This document shows, one piece after another, positions 19,796-27,931 of a stretch of DNA of 57,476 nt (its first letter is position 1; each line of letters starts with the position of its first letter). The position numbers and the translations under genes are program-made. Source of the DNA: a virus; IMG/VR virus record IMGVR_UViG_3300050821_002180, positions 1 through 57,476 of that record. One strand, given 5' to 3'. The notes under the pieces are model-generated. The model searched no databases. It had not been told where the DNA came from and was given only the letters and a program-made list of their open reading frames with translations.

Positions 19796-20227
19796 AGTCC
19801 AGGTAATATTCTGGCCCTTGGCTGCGTAGGGCTTGTCGGGAGTTTTCTGGAAAGAAACGCCAGACAAAGTGTGATAGGAGCCATCGAGGACCGTGCGGAA
19901 TGTAAGGCTGGTCGACGACCAATTGCTGACATCACCAGAATCCGCAGCCGTGATGAGCTGATTGTAGAGATCGAGAAGCGCATGGTGGAGTTCCGATGTT
20001 TGTTGAACTTCAATCGTGGCTTCGCCGCTGGCTCCAGCTACGTAGGACGGCATGACGACGCCATCGGCGGCCGTTTCGAATTCCGTGCGTTGCGTGAGCA
20101 TACGAATGCTGATTTGACCAGTGCCAATGTTTCCGCCGACAATCTGGAAAGGTTGACCTAGCAGGGGATTGTTGAGGACTCCACTGAGGTCTTTGAAGCT
20201 ATAAGTCGTTTGAACGGGGCCAGCCAT
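19766..20227 (-). CDS. Tail tube protein (DUF3277-like)
   Basis: 153 residues. TYSFKDLSGVLNNPLLGQPFQIVGG, TGQISIRMLTQRTEFETAADGVVM and the C-terminal FQKTPDKPYAAKGQNITWTL (short parts) match the KPP10-type DUF3277 tube proteins. It lies immediately after the sheath gene in transcription order, with only a 71-residue gene between, as expected for tube and sheath. Confidence 0.85.
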   Translation of the reverse strand: MAGPVQTTYSFKDLSGVLNNPLLGQPFQIVGGNIGTGQISIRMLTQRTEFETAADGVVMPSYVAGASGEATIEVQQTSELHHALLDLYNQLITAADSGDVSNWSSTSLTFRTVLDGSYHTLSGVSFQKTPDKPYAAKGQNITWTLMAAQIVNI

Positions 20228-20228
20228 T

Positions 20229-20444
20229 TTAAGTTCCTCCTACGTTGCCACTTCGAATTTCTTCCAGAGTTGCGCCGCATTGAATACAGCGTTCCACGAA
20301 TCCCGCAGGTACTTCCTTTTCGTATCCGCCTTCATCTTTGACTGTTGCCGGATATTCTTGAATCGCGATTTGATGGCCACGACCCAAGCAGACGTAGGCG
20401 TTGACCATTTTCATTGACGCGATATTCGGTAACTTATCTTCCAC
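20229..20444 (-). CDS. Small conserved tail-module protein
   Basis: 71 residues from GTG 20444, with GGAGAG upstream. It includes a CIQCG motif and a single upstream Cys (YVCLGRGHQ), a possible partial zinc site. It lies one base from the tube gene and nine bases from the sheath gene. No function recognised. Confidence 0.6.
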   Translation of the reverse strand: MEDKLPNIASMKMVNAYVCLGRGHQIAIQEYPATVKDEGGYEKEVPAGFVERCIQCGATLEEIRSGNVGGT

Positions 20445-20453
20445 AGTCTCTCC

Positions 20454-21845
20454 CTACAGTTGCACGCTGACCTGGACTACGACGCTATGCACGGCACCAG
20501 CTTCCTTGATCGTGCAATAGATCGGCATGGCTTGCCGCGCTTGGCGAGCAGCGGGACTCTGGCTGGCGTAGGGAGGCGCTTGGTTCAAGTAGCCCAATGG
20601 CAACGGCGCCCCTGTTGCGAGACCAAGGACAGGCGCTCCATTCCAGATGCCAGGCCCGATGTAACCGATGCTTGCCAAGAAAGCGCAGGCCGAATCGACC
20701 TGGGCAATGAGTTGGTGCTCGCCGGCATCCGTTTGCGGAACCTTTGGTACGCTGACCAAAAGATTCATCAAGTTTATTTGGATCTGGGCGACAAGCATCG
20801 CGCGATACAAAATCTGGTCAAAGAATTCTCCGCTTGGCAAAACTCCGGAAGCGAAGAATCCGATGAATGCACCGAACGTCCCGACCGTGTTGCAGTTCTG
20901 GGTTACCAGAGTGTTGTACTGCGTCTGCGTCAGTGGTTCAGGAGCAATACCCACCAGAGGTTTCAAGTTCAGCGTAAACGCGCTTCCGGCCGTCGCGGTG
21001 TTTAATCCCATGGCGAGACCGAGGATTGCAGCCGCCGCATAGATATTATTCGGGAATGTCCCGCCCTGCGTGGTGTTGTAACTGAGCAAAGCACGGTCCT
21101 TGAGAGCTTGCATTTGCAGAGCGATATTTCCAGCCGTGCCGTTCACAACTGCGGCGTCGGCGGTCGATGCAAAGTAAAAGAGTGATTGCCAGTTTGCGGT
21201 GGAATAAGCAGCCAGCGCGAGATGGTCCGTATCCGTTGCGCCGATGCACATGAATCCGTACCACTGCTGGTTTGCTTGCTGACAGGCTTGAACGGCCTGG
21301 AGGAGTGTTTCCCCTACAGCGGTGATATCTACCGTGAGGCCGACGCCCGCGCCACTCGTGGTCGTTGGCAGGTTGTTGGCGAGCGCATAGCCTGTGCCCT
21401 GATTTCCAATCGTTGTGCCAAGTGTCAAGACGTTTCCGCTACCGCCTACAGTCAAAACAACCAGTTTCGCATTCGAGGAACCTACCTGGGTGGGCGTGAC
21501 CGTATCGCCAACGGCGTATCCCGTGCCGGCCGCACCCGTATGCGGAATGGCTGTCTCGATTGCCGTGAGGTCTTGACGGCCGATCCAAACAAATTGCGCA
21601 GGTTCGTTTTGCTCAAAGTAGAGTTGTGCCGCTAGGTATTCGCCTTCGACGGCGGTAAATCCATCGGCGATCATCGCCGCGAGCGTGGCGTACTGACGCA
21701 AACGCGGATTCGCTCCATAGGACGGAATGACTGGCGAAGAACCAACAATCAATCCTTGATTGAAGGGACGAACAGCCACCTGGCCGACAGCGGCCTGCAC
21801 GTTGACTTGAATAAAATCACTGATTGGGAGCGGTCCTGGCGCCAT
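20454..21845 (-). CDS. Tail sheath protein (DUF3383-like)
   Basis: 463 residues from ATG 21845, which has AGGAGG seven bases upstream; the frame is open to 21911 but the longer form would overlap the preceding gene. Conserved features: PISDFIQVNV, FNQGLIVGSS, YATLAAMIADGF, AAQLYFEQN, then KDRALLSYN, GLNTATAGSAFTLNLK and the C-terminal GYIGPGIWNG. An inserted domain at about residues 118-190 repeats GTGYAVGD / GTGYALAN and interrupts the usual fold between IETAIP and LLQAVQACQQ, probably a surface domain on the sheath. Confidence 0.87.
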   Translation of the reverse strand: MAPGPLPISDFIQVNVQAAVGQVAVRPFNQGLIVGSSPVIPSYGANPRLRQYATLAAMIADGFTAVEGEYLAAQLYFEQNEPAQFVWIGRQDLTAIETAIPHTGAAGTGYAVGDTVTPTQVGSSNAKLVVLTVGGSGNVLTLGTTIGNQGTGYALANNLPTTTSGAGVGLTVDITAVGETLLQAVQACQQANQQWYGFMCIGATDTDHLALAAYSTANWQSLFYFASTADAAVVNGTAGNIALQMQALKDRALLSYNTTQGGTFPNNIYAAAAILGLAMGLNTATAGSAFTLNLKPLVGIAPEPLTQTQYNTLVTQNCNTVGTFGAFIGFFASGVLPSGEFFDQILYRAMLVAQIQINLMNLLVSVPKVPQTDAGEHQLIAQVDSACAFLASIGYIGPGIWNGAPVLGLATGAPLPLGYLNQAPPYASQSPAARQARQAMPIYCTIKEAGAVHSVVVQVSVQL

Positions 21846-21855
21846 GGTATTCCTC

Positions 21856-22578
21856 CTAAGTTCCGAACGGCTGTTGTCCAAAAGATCCAGCGCCGTAACC
21901 TGGCGCTGCAACCTTGATATCGGCGATTAGCGTTGTTCCCGAAGTATCGGTTTCAAGGATGACTTCCTCGCTGACCACGGTCTGACGCGCAATCGTTTCT
22001 GTGACAAATTCATACACTTCGAATTCCATATCCACGCGCTCGAACCATTGACCATTGCCATTTTCTTCGGGAACGCGAATCGGTTCAGGAAAATCGCTCA
22101 CGGGAAAAAGGTTGCTCTGCGCTAGAAGATTCGTGAAGTAGTCCTGATAAAACGCGCTGCGAATAGCTCGCGCGCGGTCGTAAGAATTCGGACCATACAA
22201 CGTGAAGTGTACGGCCCAGGCGTTCGTGTAATTCCACTGTTCGGTGAGCGCGGGATTCCCGTTGAGGGCCCCCCCATAGGGTTCGAGTCCGAAAAGGTTG
22301 TCGCCCCATCCTTGCGGTCCCCAGTTGAAACGGTCGCGAATTCGCGTGTAGGGATCTTCTCGGGGCATGCAACGGAAAAAGCAGACGTCATCGCCCGGCC
22401 CATCGATAAAAGGTGCGCCTTGCGTTGGATACATGACTCGGACGAGCGAAGTATCTTGTGGACTCGGCACTCCCAACATCCCGCAGATAAGTGGCTGAAA
22501 AACCATGTTTATCTGCTGGAGCGTGAGAGCGCTCGAAGTCAGAATGCTCGAATCCGGATATGTGACAGACTGGCCCAA
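21856..22578 (-). CDS. Neck / tail terminator protein (gp12-like)
   Basis: 240 residues. The block ALTLQQINMVFQPLICGMLG, DVCFFRCMPREDPYTRIRD and WAVHFTLYGPNSYDRARAIRSAF (cited in part) fits the neck/terminator proteins that lie just before the sheath gene in phages with DUF3383 sheaths. The Gly-rich end (PGYGAGSFGQQPFG) is flexible. Assignment depends on family resemblance and synteny. Confidence 0.72.
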   Translation of the reverse strand: MGQSVTYPDSSILTSSALTLQQINMVFQPLICGMLGVPSPQDTSLVRVMYPTQGAPFIDGPGDDVCFFRCMPREDPYTRIRDRFNWGPQGWGDNLFGLEPYGGALNGNPALTEQWNYTNAWAVHFTLYGPNSYDRARAIRSAFYQDYFTNLLAQSNLFPVSDFPEPIRVPEENGNGQWFERVDMEFEVYEFVTETIARQTVVSEEVILETDTSGTTLIADIKVAAPGYGAGSFGQQPFGT

Positions 22579-22588
22579 AATCGCTCCT

Positions 22589-22840
22589 TTACGAATGCGG
22601 CATGATACGAATATTCAGGGAATTGCAAACACCGCCATCTCCAACCGATTGGCTCCCAAAAGCGTTGACTTCGACATTCGGGAAGTAGCCTTGCGCATCC
22701 AGAACGTCCGAAATGAGTTCGGCTGCTTTTTGCCGAAGAGTTTCTTCCGGTTCTGCGCATTCCGAAGCCTTTTCAAACTGTTCCGCAACTGCGGCCTTGA
22801 CTTCTTCAATCTTTCCTTTTGCTGCAACGCTCCAAGACAT
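22589..22840 (-). CDS. Small head-tail module protein
   Basis: 83 residues with a strong AGGAGG Shine-Dalgarno. A helical N-terminus (KGKIEEVKAAVAEQFEKA) precedes a short C-terminal strand region (GGVCNSLNIRI). Similar small proteins occur in connector regions of other phages, but no role is known. Confidence 0.7.
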   Translation of the reverse strand: MSWSVAAKGKIEEVKAAVAEQFEKASECAEPEETLRQKAAELISDVLDAQGYFPNVEVNAFGSQSVGDGGVCNSLNIRIMPHS

Positions 22841-22851
22841 TTGCTTTCCTC

Positions 22852-23217
22852 CTAATCAGACTTCATGCGTACCGCAAGCGCTTTCCAGAACCCGTAATCT
22901 TGCTGCTGGGCCACATGCAGCACGCGGTAATTGAGACCCTGCCAAACCAAGATATCGCTTGACTGCCCCACGCCAGCAATCGCGTTCGTCCCGTAAATCG
23001 GCTGCGAAGACCAAAATGCTTTTACTTCTTTCACGCGGTCCCCTTCGGCAAGCATCGAAATATCCCGGTCAGTCGCTGGCTGAACCGGGCCATACGAGGA
23101 AAGCGTCGTAGTCGAGGACTGCCAAACTCCATACTGAAACCCCGTTCCCGTAGACCGTAAAATCGTAAAAACTTGCGCGAGATCGGCGTCAGAAACTATG
23201 TCGCTGACATCGATCAT
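22852..23217 (-). CDS. Head-tail stopper-like protein
   Basis: 121 residues. MIDVSDIVSDADLAQVF, GFQYGVWQSSTTTL and LVWQGLNYRVLHVAQQQDYGFWKALAVRM (parts) resemble stopper/adaptor proteins with a small beta-barrel. It overlaps the exported HNH gene by ATGA. Role inferred from location in the connector block. Confidence 0.62.
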   Translation of the reverse strand: MIDVSDIVSDADLAQVFTILRSTGTGFQYGVWQSSTTTLSSYGPVQPATDRDISMLAEGDRVKEVKAFWSSQPIYGTNAIAGVGQSSDILVWQGLNYRVLHVAQQQDYGFWKALAVRMKSD

Positions 23218-23729
23218 TTCTGCTTTTCCATTTCGAGGTACGCGCTATACCAATCTACAGAAATTTTCTGTTGCGCTTCTTGGAGTTCCATGTTGCCGCT
23301 ACACACCTGTTTGTGCAGCCAGTTTTCCAGTTTGTCTTTCTGATAGGCTCCCGGCTGGTCTGGCGTGAGATACGGTTGCGCCCAGAGGTTGGTAGGGTCA
23401 TCGGCTCCTCCGAGTTCACGCGAGATCAGATGGTCAATCTCACAATTCTTGGTGATCTTTTTTCCTTTAGCTCCCTTATGCGAAACCGGTGCACAGGTGC
23501 CCGTCTTAGGACCTGTACCGTATGCTGCGTAGACCTGCGCTTTCATCTTTTCCGTGACGGCGCGTTCGTCTTTTCCCCATTTCGTTGAACAAGAAATTTT
23601 CTTGGTGACTGCGGGATTTGTTTTTCCTGGTGTCACTATCGGGTCTGGTAGCAGCACGGACCCATGATGTCGATAATGTGCTTGCTGTGGGGCGAGAGAC
23701 AGTAAAAGTATGAGCAAGGTCGGCGTCAT
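23214..23729 (-). CDS. Exported HNH-family nuclease
   Basis: 171 residues. A hydrophobic N-terminus (MTPTLLILLLSLAPQQA) looks like a signal peptide or anchor. The nuclease core is CEIDHLISRELGGADD (about 96-111) with NLWAQPY (114-120) and a downstream H139/K140, the DH...N...H pattern of one-metal HNH enzymes. Four cysteines (47, 79, 96, 143) could form disulfides outside the cytoplasm. Unlike the homing endonucleases it is on the operon strand, with TAATG and ATGA overlaps to both connector genes. Possible roles are degradation of competing DNA at entry or nucleotide scavenging; not demonstrable here. Confidence 0.8.
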   Translation of the reverse strand: MTPTLLILLLSLAPQQAHYRHHGSVLLPDPIVTPGKTNPAVTKKISCSTKWGKDERAVTEKMKAQVYAAYGTGPKTGTCAPVSHKGAKGKKITKNCEIDHLISRELGGADDPTNLWAQPYLTPDQPGAYQKDKLENWLHKQVCSGNMELQEAQQKISVDWYSAYLEMEKQK

Positions 23730-24214
23730 TAAATATCTCTTACCACGAAAGTTATAGAGCGTCTGAGAGCCGAAGTGTCAATCAAGGGCCGACTGGAACC
23801 CTTGCGTCGAATCGTCTCCGGACTGTTAGGAGCCCAATTATTTCTAGCGTCTGTGAACCAAGCCTTTGCCGCGTTACTACCTGCGGTGCCAGCGCGACGC
23901 ATGAATTGTTTCGCCTGTTGCGGCTCGCCATCGAATTGCGCTTTGACAGCCTGCTTGAGTTCTGCGGCTATGGCCTGTTTGTTGCCGTCCGCTTCGATGG
24001 CTGGCTCGATCACCGGACGCGCGGGAATATTTCGCATCGGCGAGCCGTGTGTGTGAATGTACAAAAGCGAAGAGTTATTAATTTTATCCTTTGGCCGGAT
24101 GGTCTTGGCCTGCGGAATCCCCACGAGGACTTCCATCTTCATGATGGCGTCGAGGGAGTTGCGGACCTGTTGCGCTCCGGGTCCGCGTTGCGTAATTGTA
24201 ACGTTTGGTCCCAT
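23729..24214 (-). CDS. Tail completion / HK97 gp10-like protein
   Basis: 161 residues. PMRNIPARPVIEPAIEAD, an Ala/Lys-rich helical middle and RPLIDTSALRRSITFVV (parts cited) are characteristic of gp10-like neck or tail-completion proteins. It shares TAATG with the next gene. Confidence 0.75.
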   Translation of the reverse strand: MGPNVTITQRGPGAQQVRNSLDAIMKMEVLVGIPQAKTIRPKDKINNSSLLYIHTHGSPMRNIPARPVIEPAIEADGNKQAIAAELKQAVKAQFDGEPQQAKQFMRRAGTAGSNAAKAWFTDARNNWAPNSPETIRRKGSSRPLIDTSALRRSITFVVRDI

Positions 24215-24215
24215 C

Positions 24216-24929
24216 TTATTTGGTAAACCATTTTCCGGCTGTGAAGCAGTAGTAGATTACGATTGTGCCTGCGCCATGTGAAAAACCTACGCCCGCTCCG
24301 CCAGCATTGATTGTGTCTGTACCGTTCGGGTAGACCAGCAACGCATTCGTAGCTTGGTTGTTATTAATTGCGACCTCGGCACCGCTCACGGATGGTGGAA
24401 GTAATACGCCTGTTCCGGCAGGCACAGTCGAGACGTTGTAGGCCATGCGCGGCGGAAGTACGGTTGCATTTCCCTGGTTCGTGCCAGCCGCTACGACTCC
24501 ATCTAGCGTAGATACTGTCTGGAGTCCACCAGCGAATCCATTTGCGAGCCCTTCCGTGTACCACGCACCCGGTGTGGCGCAGGAATAGAGGACAAACGAA
24601 GCTGGCATCTGACTGACGCCAACCGCAGTCGCAGCATCATCAATCGTGTCGGTTCCAGCCCCGAAGACCTGCACTGGATTGGCACCATGATTGATGATGA
24701 GAATTTCCAGTCCGGCGACGGATAGTGGAAGTTTTACGCTGTCCCCCGGATTAGTGACTACAGTGATCCGGTTGGTTTGTGCTACCAACTGAGTGGCCAA
24801 AGCCTGGCCACCACCCACATGCGCAGCAATTAGGTCTTGCGCAGACTCGTAGATAAAACCGTACGCACCGATGTTTTGAAATGTTACCGTTCCCGTTGTT
24901 GGGTTATAATCTCCGCCAGCTTCAGCCAT
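24216..24929 (-). CDS. Duplicated-domain decoration protein
   Basis: 237 residues made of two similar halves of about 95 residues. Landmarks shared in order are T.V......LP.S..G.E..I.N...N...V...GTDTI......GV and a final GAWYTEG / GKWFTK. The first copy spans about 40-135 and the second about 146-237. The repeated unit looks like a small beta-sandwich common on phage surfaces. It lies between the DUF4054-like connector and gp10-like genes, so a capsid or neck decoration is most likely. Confidence 0.68.
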   Translation of the reverse strand: MAEAGGDYNPTTGTVTFQNIGAYGFIYESAQDLIAAHVGGGQALATQLVAQTNRITVVTNPGDSVKLPLSVAGLEILIINHGANPVQVFGAGTDTIDDAATAVGVSQMPASFVLYSCATPGAWYTEGLANGFAGGLQTVSTLDGVVAAGTNQGNATVLPPRMAYNVSTVPAGTGVLLPPSVSGAEVAINNNQATNALLVYPNGTDTINAGGAGVGFSHGAGTIVIYYCFTAGKWFTK

Positions 24930-24941
24930 TGAGTGCTCCTT

Positions 24942-25667
24942 TCACCACAACATCATTGGACCCATGCCGACAATACGCGCCATAGTCGCGAGTTGCTGTC
25001 CGTACACAGTCAAATTCCACGCTCCCCAATCTTCAAGACCGCCTACGAGCTGGTAACTGGCGGAAACATCTCCTACACTCTTCGCGATCAGAATCCCGAA
25101 AGCCAAGCCCTGGCCAGCAGCCTGAGTTGCTGTCGATGCGGGCGCTCCCTCGCTGCGTGCATAAAGGTCCGCGAAGTGTGCCACAAAGAGCGCCATAGCA
25201 AAGGTCCACTGTTCGAGCCACTTGCCCTGTACGAGCGAGGCTGATGCGAGAGCAATGTAGACTTGCAGGACCGCAATCGGAACTAGTGGAGCATTCCAGA
25301 CCGTGAGAGGAACGTTAGACGCAGAATTGATCGGCGCATTCGAAAGCGTAATTGCCCCAGTGCCTATCGCTTGGATAAATGTTCCATCTGGGATATTTGC
25401 GCCTGCTACGGGATTACCTACCGCCATCCCCGCCGTGGAACTAACATTTGCAACTTGATTCCCCGCCACGAGTGTTGCCGTTGGAACAGGCGCAAGCGGA
25501 GGCCCACCCCACTTAGGGTAGAACGCGAAAAAGTCCTGGATGAAATAGGGAGGATTAGACCCGACGACTATGTTGTTGACGAAGCCGCTGAAATCACCGA
25601 AGCCGGTGAGATCAACCGAGGGACCCCATTGCGAGGCCAGCCACCCATTCCAATCCGGCGTTCCCAT
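24942..25667 (-). CDS. DUF4054-like head-tail adaptor with inserted domain
   Basis: 241 residues; the family is usually near 130. The ends match DUF4054: FFAFYPKWGG, LEQWTFAMALFVAHFADLYA, AKSVGDVSASYQ, TVYGQQLATMARI. Between them, residues about 60-120 carry an insert (VSSTAGMAVGNPVAGANIPDGTFI, GAITLSNAPINSAS) related to one in the cement protein at 27932-28723. The insert probably projects from the connector. Confidence 0.77.
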   Translation of the reverse strand: MGTPDWNGWLASQWGPSVDLTGFGDFSGFVNNIVVGSNPPYFIQDFFAFYPKWGGPPLAPVPTATLVAGNQVANVSSTAGMAVGNPVAGANIPDGTFIQAIGTGAITLSNAPINSASNVPLTVWNAPLVPIAVLQVYIALASASLVQGKWLEQWTFAMALFVAHFADLYARSEGAPASTATQAAGQGLAFGILIAKSVGDVSASYQLVGGLEDWGAWNLTVYGQQLATMARIVGMGPMMLW

Positions 25668-25685
25668 CGCGCCTCATCTTCTGCT

Positions 25686-26105
25686 TTAAGCAGTGCCCGC
25701 GACCTTTTCCTTGATAGCCGCAACCATCTCGTCTTTTTTCAGTTTGTCGTCTAGTTCCAGGCCATGCACTTCCAAGGCGTGGAGCTGAAGTTCGTCCTTG
25801 CTCAGTTTGCTGAGATCAACCAGCCCCAAGTCGCCGGGTTTCGCGTCTTTCGCGTCTCCACCGGTAACAGGCTTGGGAATCGCCGCTGGTTTGGCTTTCG
25901 GAATGATGACTTCCATCATGTCCTCGTGCGTGACGGCCTCTTGGAAAGTGTCCAGTTTGCCTACCCAATCCGGAACTTCCTGGGGATCTTTGCTATCCGG
26001 TACGTGGTGGGTGCGAAGTACCTTCCCTGGAATCCAGTCATCACCTACCTGCTTGCCGGGACTCCATTCTTGAAACAGAATTTTGCGCTTCGCAATAACG
26101 TACAT
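25686..26105 (-). CDS. Capsid-module protein with SAP/HeH-like C-terminus
   Basis: 139 residues. A basic N-terminal strand region (MYVIAKRKILFQEW) and an Ala/Pro/Lys linker precede a C-terminal helix-extension-helix-like segment (DLSKLSKDELQLHALEVHGLELDDKLKKDEMVAAI, cited as LSKDELQLHALEVHG and KKDEMVAAI), typical of small DNA- or protein-binding motifs. Location between capsid and connector genes suggests a virion or assembly role. Confidence 0.62.
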   Translation of the reverse strand: MYVIAKRKILFQEWSPGKQVGDDWIPGKVLRTHHVPDSKDPQEVPDWVGKLDTFQEAVTHEDMMEVIIPKAKPAAIPKPVTGGDAKDAKPGDLGLVDLSKLSKDELQLHALEVHGLELDDKLKKDEMVAAIKEKVAGTA

Positions 26106-26171
26106 AGACGCACTCCTTCGCGGGGAAATTCCCCACTGGATTCCAAAGTTAGGCCCAAAACCAGAAAATCG

Positions 26172-26732
26172 TTAAAATCTGTTTCGCTTCCGAATGTTCT
26201 CGGCCTCAGTGATGACTCGCAAATTCCAGGGCACATGCAGCCCACACACGACGGCTTCACCATGTAGGTTCACCCCGCGCAAGGGGATAATATGATCGAC
26301 AACGTGCGAAATTCCGGTTGTGCGCGTCATGCGTTTAGCCCGCGTGTAAAGTTTGTTGATGGCCTTCCAATGCTGCAAGGTGAGCCACGGCGGGACCGCC
26401 TGCATTTTGTTCGCGTAATCTCGCCCACTTGATCCAGGATTGGCCTCGCGCCAGTCACGAAGATATTTTCTTCGCGCTTCCCGCTGTTCGGGCGATAAAC
26501 TTCGCCATCGCCTTCGAGAATAATTACGACATCGGAGCAAGAGTTTTTCGTGGTCCCGCTTAAATGTTCTTGCCGAGTAATTTCGCGCAGCGCGACGCCC
26601 GCAAAGAAGGCAAGTGAAATTGTTAACGTAACGCGGGGCGACATGGCCTTGGCTGCACGGTTTCCCCGTGAAGTACATCGGCGAGTTGAGTGATATTGCT
26701 TCACTTCGGCTGATTACCTTCTGGCCGCTCAT
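26172..26732 (-). CDS. HNH homing endonuclease
   Basis: 186 residues. An N-terminal zinc site (C26, H30, C41, C44: KPCSQGH and CLLCGRRA) and a basic Arg-rich middle precede an HNH core at about 143-186 (VVDHIIPLRG, VCGLHVPWNLRVITEAEN). It lies on the operon strand between the capsid gene and the SAP-like gene, and has its own TATAAT box six bases before the ATG and no Shine-Dalgarno. This is the third HNH homing gene in the window. Confidence 0.9.
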   Translation of the reverse strand: MSGQKVISRSEAISLNSPMYFTGKPCSQGHVAPRYVNNFTCLLCGRRAARNYSARTFKRDHEKLLLRCRNYSRRRWRSLSPEQREARRKYLRDWREANPGSSGRDYANKMQAVPPWLTLQHWKAINKLYTRAKRMTRTTGISHVVDHIIPLRGVNLHGEAVVCGLHVPWNLRVITEAENIRKRNRF

Positions 26733-26738
26733 GCGACC

Positions 26739-26744
26739 ATTATA
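26739..26744 (-). promoter_or_regulatory. -10 box giving a leaderless mRNA for the HNH gene
   Basis: A perfect TATAAT on the minus strand is followed by GGTCGC and then ATG. A TTGAAC lies 19 bases upstream. Initiation about seven bases after the box would fall at the start codon. Confidence 0.5.
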
Positions 26745-26765
26745 CGCCTAAGTCCTTTGTTATGT

Positions 26766-27890
26766 TCAAATTCCGTACATATATAACAGGGTCGTGGGAC
26801 GGAGGATTTGTGGGACTCCTATGCATCCCATGAAAAGCGTTTCGTATCCCGTGCTCTGAACAGAAGGCACGGTGAACACCTTCTGAATAGGTTGCGGAAT
26901 CTTGAGATAGAGACTCTCTTCGGCCTTGCGGTAGAAAAGAATTTCGCTGGTTGCGCCTGTGCCTTGCGTGCTGATCCACGGGTCGGGCAGCGGCAAAATC
27001 TCGAAGTCGACGCCCTGGCGTCGCGCGACGTTGTTCATCAAAATGTATTCGAGCACGGAGTTGAAGCCACCCGTGGTCATGGGCTGATTCAGCACGCCCC
27101 AATGCTCGTAATCCACGAGTGCGGTATCGGGAATACCTTCCACGTCGTAACCGCTGTTTTGCTGGACCTGAATAATGCCCGTATTGAAGTCATTCAGGAT
27201 TTGTGTTGTGGTCTTCGTCGACCAAGTTGCGGTATTGCCCGTCCCGGTGAGAGGAGCCTGCACAGACGTAATGGCGGAGTTGTTCATCAACCCGCCGTAG
27301 CCGCCCCATCCGAGGTAGGTTACGCGATCAAGGGCTTTGTTCCAGATCAAGCGCAAGCCGGTGTCGAGGAGTTGTTGCAGCGAATAAGGCGCCGGAATCC
27401 CGAATTTCTTCGAATCGATCAGTTTTTGCAGATCGACATACGAAATGCGCATCGCCTGCGCCCAAATAAACGCCGGCCAGATGCCTTTCAGGACTTCGGC
27501 CTGAACGATACCCACATCGACGTTCTTGTTTTCCATCAAGCCGAACTGATTGTTCGCGGACGATCCGTAGTTCGCGGCCCATGCGGTGAGTTCTTCGACG
27601 TAGCCGCCACCGGTTTTGATGGGGATATCGCGCGCATGCGTGACCGCTGCCAATGGTTCGACGAGCTTCACATCTGGCAGTTCGAGCATCGAGGCGAGAT
27701 AGGCCAAGCCCGTGCCAGTCGTCGCGTCAATAGCTTGGCCGCGTTCGAGCAAGTCTTGGCACACTTGCAGAGCAAGTTGCGCCTGCTTTTTGCTGTCGCC
27801 GCTGTAAGACCACCGCGGCATCGTATTGAAACGCTGGATTGCCCGTTGCGCGTCCATCGCGGCGTCACGCCGCGCGAGTTTTGCAAACAT
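26766..27890 (-). CDS. Major capsid protein (DUF2184 family)
   Basis: 374 residues with GGAGG upstream of ATG 27890. Family features include the N-terminal DAAMDAQRAIQRFN, the central YVDLQKLIDSKKFGIPAPYSLQQLL, LIWNKALDRVTYLGW, then VDYEHWGVLNQPM and RRQGVDFEILPLPDPW (parts). DUF2184 proteins are HK97-fold capsid proteins of contractile phages. It follows the cement and protease genes as expected. A 375-codon plus-strand frame antisense to it is a shadow. Confidence 0.9.
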   Translation of the reverse strand: MFAKLARRDAAMDAQRAIQRFNTMPRWSYSGDSKKQAQLALQVCQDLLERGQAIDATTGTGLAYLASMLELPDVKLVEPLAAVTHARDIPIKTGGGYVEELTAWAANYGSSANNQFGLMENKNVDVGIVQAEVLKGIWPAFIWAQAMRISYVDLQKLIDSKKFGIPAPYSLQQLLDTGLRLIWNKALDRVTYLGWGGYGGLMNNSAITSVQAPLTGTGNTATWSTKTTTQILNDFNTGIIQVQQNSGYDVEGIPDTALVDYEHWGVLNQPMTTGGFNSVLEYILMNNVARRQGVDFEILPLPDPWISTQGTGATSEILFYRKAEESLYLKIPQPIQKVFTVPSVQSTGYETLFMGCIGVPQILRPTTLLYMYGI

Positions 27891-27931
27891 TTCAATCCTC
27901 CAGTTCTAACTCTGCTTGAGCGCCGCTATGC

